From Actinomycetota bacterium (GTDB lineage: Bacteria; Actinomycetota; Acidimicrobiia; Spongiisociales; UBA11373), in the NCBI GenBank assembly GCA_030688105.1, contig JAUYIV010000028.1, forward strand, positions 1-9,085: a stretch of DNA of 9,085 nucleotides. The letters are read 5' to 3'. Each line of letters begins with the position of its first letter. The first letter of the stretch is position 1. Position numbers and translations under genes: made by a program. The notes under the pieces were generated by a model, which was given only the letters and a program-made list of their open reading frames with translations, searched no databases and was not told the DNA's origin. Below, piece after piece: positions 7,037-9,085 of the stretch.

Positions 7037-8131
7037 ATGCCCCGCGAAGGGATCGACATCGCCCGCGCCGCGGTTGCAGCCAGGGGGCTCGTCGGCGTCG
7101 CCTCGGAGCACTTGACCTCGGAAGTCGCCGTCCATCTCCCGTTCGAGGCGCTGGCGGCTTTCAAGGCCGCCCTGAAACGCTTCTTCTCCCCGGCGCGGTG
7201 GAGCGAGGCCGATCGACGGGCCCTCTCGGATCTGGTCGCGCCGCACGTCACCGAGGGATGGTGGGAGCACGAGCTCGGCGAGGGCTTGAAGCTCCGCCAC
7301 GGACTGCGGGACGGCCGCTACGAGATAGAGGTGGTGGGCCGGATCGAGGCCTCTGCATCGATCTTCGACCGCGTGTTCTCCGGTCCCGTCGTCCCCCAGC
7401 AGACGCCACATCCGCGGAAGGTGATGTTCCACGTCGGCGGTGAACCTGCACCCGGCGTGTGGCACCGGCGCGGCGAGGACACGGAGGACGCAAGGGTGGC
7501 GGCGCTCATGGAAGATCCCGACGTGACCGACGTCATGGTGGCGGGCGACTTCGTCACCGTCGGATTGAGGCGAAGCGCCTCTTGGGAGGACCGCCTCGAC
7601 CAACTGCTCGCCCGTGTGACCGATCTCTTTTGGACCGGAAGGGGATCGTCCCCACCCGCCCGAACCCGCGATGAGCTCCTCGAGGAGGCGGGACAGGTGG
7701 CGTTGGCGGAGACCCGACCCGAGTACCTCCACCTGATGGATCCCGACGATGCCGAGCAGCGTGAGACCCTGATCGAGGCTCTCGGCTCCGACGATCCCCG
7801 CCGACGTCGGGCGGCGGTCGTGACCCTGGCGCTCTCTGGAGAGCCGGCAGTCGGGCAGGCTGCGGTCGTAACCGGTTATGCCGACGAATCGCGGATCGTC
7901 CGTCGCGCCGCCGTCGACGCGGCCGCCGATCTCGAGCAAGAGGCGTACCGGCCCCTGTTCGAGGAGGCGCTGTTCGACTCGGACCCATGGGTACGGTGGA
8001 GGGCCGTCCGCGCTCTCGGCGACCTCGGCGTGGAACCGAGCCGCGAGAAGCTGGTGCTGGCTGCGGTGGACGACGACTTCCGGGTCCGCTTCGAGGCGGC
8101 ATCTGCCCTGCAGGACGGCGAGGCATCGTGA
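7037..8131 (+). CDS. Nfu N-terminal-domain plus HEAT-repeat protein
   Basis: 364 residues in three regions. Residues 1-125 form an alpha/beta region I do not recognise. Residues 128-198 (KVMFHVGG ... MEDPDVTDVMVAGDFVTVGL ... WEDRLDQLLARVTDLF) match the pattern of the Nfu/NifU N-terminal domain, including the 'gV..V...DFVTV' core. Residues 238-359 form HEAT-like helical repeats with the typical D.....R..A..AL spacing (LGSDDPRRRRAAVVTLALSG; FDSDPWVRWRAVRALGDLG; VDDDFRVRFEAASAL). Known: Nfu N domains with HEAT repeats occur in conserved virulence factor C-like proteins of Firmicutes. The whole protein lacks cysteine and lacks the CxxC NifU domain, so it cannot itself hold an Fe-S cluster by cysteines; an adaptor role is inferred. 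The start is ATG with a weak upstream GGGTG. Its stop overlaps the next gene. Confidence 0.8.
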   Translation: MPREGIDIARAAVAARGLVGVASEHLTSEVAVHLPFEALAAFKAALKRFFSPARWSEADRRALSDLVAPHVTEGWWEHELGEGLKLRHGLRDGRYEIEVVGRIEASASIFDRVFSGPVVPQQTPHPRKVMFHVGGEPAPGVWHRRGEDTEDARVAALMEDPDVTDVMVAGDFVTVGLRRSASWEDRLDQLLARVTDLFWTGRGSSPPARTRDELLEEAGQVALAETRPEYLHLMDPDDAEQRETLIEALGSDDPRRRRAAVVTLALSGEPAVGQAAVVTGYADESRIVRRAAVDAAADLEQEAYRPLFEEALFDSDPWVRWRAVRALGDLGVEPSREKLVLAAVDDDFRVRFEAASALQDGEAS

Positions 8132-8865
8132 GCTTTCCGCTCGGCACCGCCTTGAACGTGGTCACCGTGGTCGCCGGGACCGTGATCGGTGCTCTCGCCG
8201 GCAGCCGAATCCCCGAGCGGCTGCGGGAGACGGTCATGGTGAGCTTGGGCCTCCTCACGGCGGCGATCGGCTTCCGGGAGATCCTTCCGACCGATGAGTT
8301 CCCCCTGGTGCTCGGGGCGGTTCTCCTCGGTGCCGTGATCGGCGAGATCCTGAGAATCGAGGCCGGATTGCAATCCGTCGGGCAAGCCCTCCAGAGACGG
8401 TTCGGCGGCACCGACGACCTGCCATTCGAGGTGGCCGTCCCCGAAACGGTGACACCGACTCCCCACCGGGCGCGCTTCAGCGAGGGGTTCGTCATCGCGT
8501 CTCTGGTGTTCTGCGTGGGCCCTCTCACCATCGTCGGCTCGATTCAGGACGGGCTCGGCGACCACGAGTTGCTCATCATCAAGGCCGGGCTCGACGGTTT
8601 CGCCGCGATCGCCTTCGCCGCCGTCTATGGATGGGGCGTGATCTTGTCGGCCCTCACCGTGGTCGTCATCCAGGGCGGGATCGCACTGGCTTCCGGCGCC
8701 CTCGAAGGCCTGCTCACCGATCCGATGCTCGACGCCCTCGGCGCCGCCGGTGGGGTCCTGCTGCTGGGGATCGCCCTCCGGCTGCTGGACCTGAAGCCGG
8801 TGCGGGTGGCGAACATGCTGCCTGCGATCGTGCTCGCCCCGCTGTTCGTTAAATGGTGGGGCTGA
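8128..8865 (+). CDS. DUF554 integral membrane protein
   Basis: 245 residues and strongly hydrophobic, with about six to seven membrane segments (roughly 7-24, 36-50, 58-75, 120-138, 148-170, 170-190, 205-222, 228-241; some may pair). It carries the DUF554 (YdfK-like) signature GSIQDGLGDHELLIIKAGLDG at 137-157 and a following AAVYGWGVILSA then VVVIQGG. The segment 88-118 is a hydrophilic cytoplasmic or external loop with a P/T-rich stretch. The start is GTG, overlapping the previous stop as GTGA, with GAGG four bases upstream; length then fits the family. Function is unknown; transport is plausible but unproven. Translational coupling suggests it works with, or is co-expressed with, the Nfu/HEAT protein. 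Confidence 0.9.
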   Translation: MSFPLGTALNVVTVVAGTVIGALAGSRIPERLRETVMVSLGLLTAAIGFREILPTDEFPLVLGAVLLGAVIGEILRIEAGLQSVGQALQRRFGGTDDLPFEVAVPETVTPTPHRARFSEGFVIASLVFCVGPLTIVGSIQDGLGDHELLIIKAGLDGFAAIAFAAVYGWGVILSALTVVVIQGGIALASGALEGLLTDPMLDALGAAGGVLLLGIALRLLDLKPVRVANMLPAIVLAPLFVKWWG

Positions 8866-8874
8866 GGTCCGCCT

Positions 8875-8902
8875 CCAGCCCCCAGCCGCCAGCCGCCAGC
8901 CA
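8875..8902 (-). repeat. Heptamer array (CCAGCCG; GGCTGGC on minus)
   Basis: Units CCAGCCC, CCAGCCG, CCAGCCG, CCAGCCA lie between the convergent ends of the DUF554 gene and the edge gene. Read on minus they are GGCTGGC-type, one or two substitutions from the GGCTGAA array at 6990-7017. Confidence 0.8.
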
Positions 8903-8927
8903 GATAATGCCGGCTCGCTCATGGGCT

Positions 8928-9085
8928 TCACCCCCCGAGGAACGCGGGCAGTACCGCTTCGCGGCCCGTGGCGAAGAGCACGCCGACCACGATCGAGACG
9001 ACGGCGGTGACGGAACCGAGGACGAGTTGGAAGCGCAGCCTCTGCTGCGAGGAGCGGAACCCGTAGGAGGACGCCACCGCGATGA
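8928..9085 (-). CDS. Membrane protein, C-terminal 51 residues (5' end outside window)
   Basis: On minus the frame from the right edge reads IAVASSYGFRSSQQRLRFQL, then a membrane-like helix VLGSVTAVVSIVVGVLFATG, then REAVLPAFLGG and TGA (8928-8930). A basic, polar stretch before the helix suggests a cytoplasmic side by the positive-inside rule. The visible tail suggests a polytopic transporter or exporter but is too short to assign a family. It converges with the DUF554 gene. Confidence 0.6.
   Translation of the reverse strand, partial: IAVASSYGFRSSQQRLRFQLVLGSVTAVVSIVVGVLFATGREAVLPAFLGG

Noticed and set aside
7876..8931. Minus-strand open frame opposite the HEAT region and DUF554 gene
   Set aside because: H/D/G/R-rich antisense shadow of two well-supported genes, and it runs through a heptamer array.

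Overview
This is a high-GC bacterial chromosomal window made mostly of core metabolic genes. The GuaB3-type IMP dehydrogenase-related protein ending where guaA begins, the GTG starts, 4-base start/stop overlaps and GC-rich codon use all suggest an actinobacterial genome, possibly an uncultured deep-branching lineage. This lineage call is inference; there is no rRNA or other phylogenetic marker here.

Layout, left to right. (1) The 3' part of a beta-propeller-like protein on + (3-689), followed by a strong hairpin terminator. (2) A minus-strand block: trpS (4061-5041), then guaB3 (2368-3525) and guaA (827-2371); the last two overlap by 4 bases and are probably co-translated. (3) Between trpS and guaB3, a + strand gene for an S23/IVP-type four-helix bundle protein (3654-4004), framed by two heptamer repeat arrays in inverted orientation. 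It looks like a small inserted unit. (4) Divergent from trpS, fhs (5240-6928), formate-tetrahydrofolate ligase. (5) A two-gene + unit: an Nfu N-domain plus HEAT-repeat protein (7037-8131), overlapping by 4 bases a DUF554 membrane protein (8128-8865). (6) On minus at the right edge, the last 51 residues of an unidentified membrane protein (8928-9085).

Functionally, guaB3/guaA belong to guanine nucleotide synthesis (IMP to XMP to GMP), fhs supplies 10-formyl-tetrahydrofolate for purine and formyl-Met-tRNA synthesis, and trpS charges tRNA-Trp. The least ordinary feature is a family of short tandem arrays with a strict 7-base period. They differ in sequence but nearly every unit can be written as GGCNNNN. 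They occupy five of the six intergenic gaps in the window (six arrays in all). The only gap without one is the divergent trpS/fhs promoter interval. I saw no tRNA, rRNA, CRISPR array, insertion sequence or defence system.
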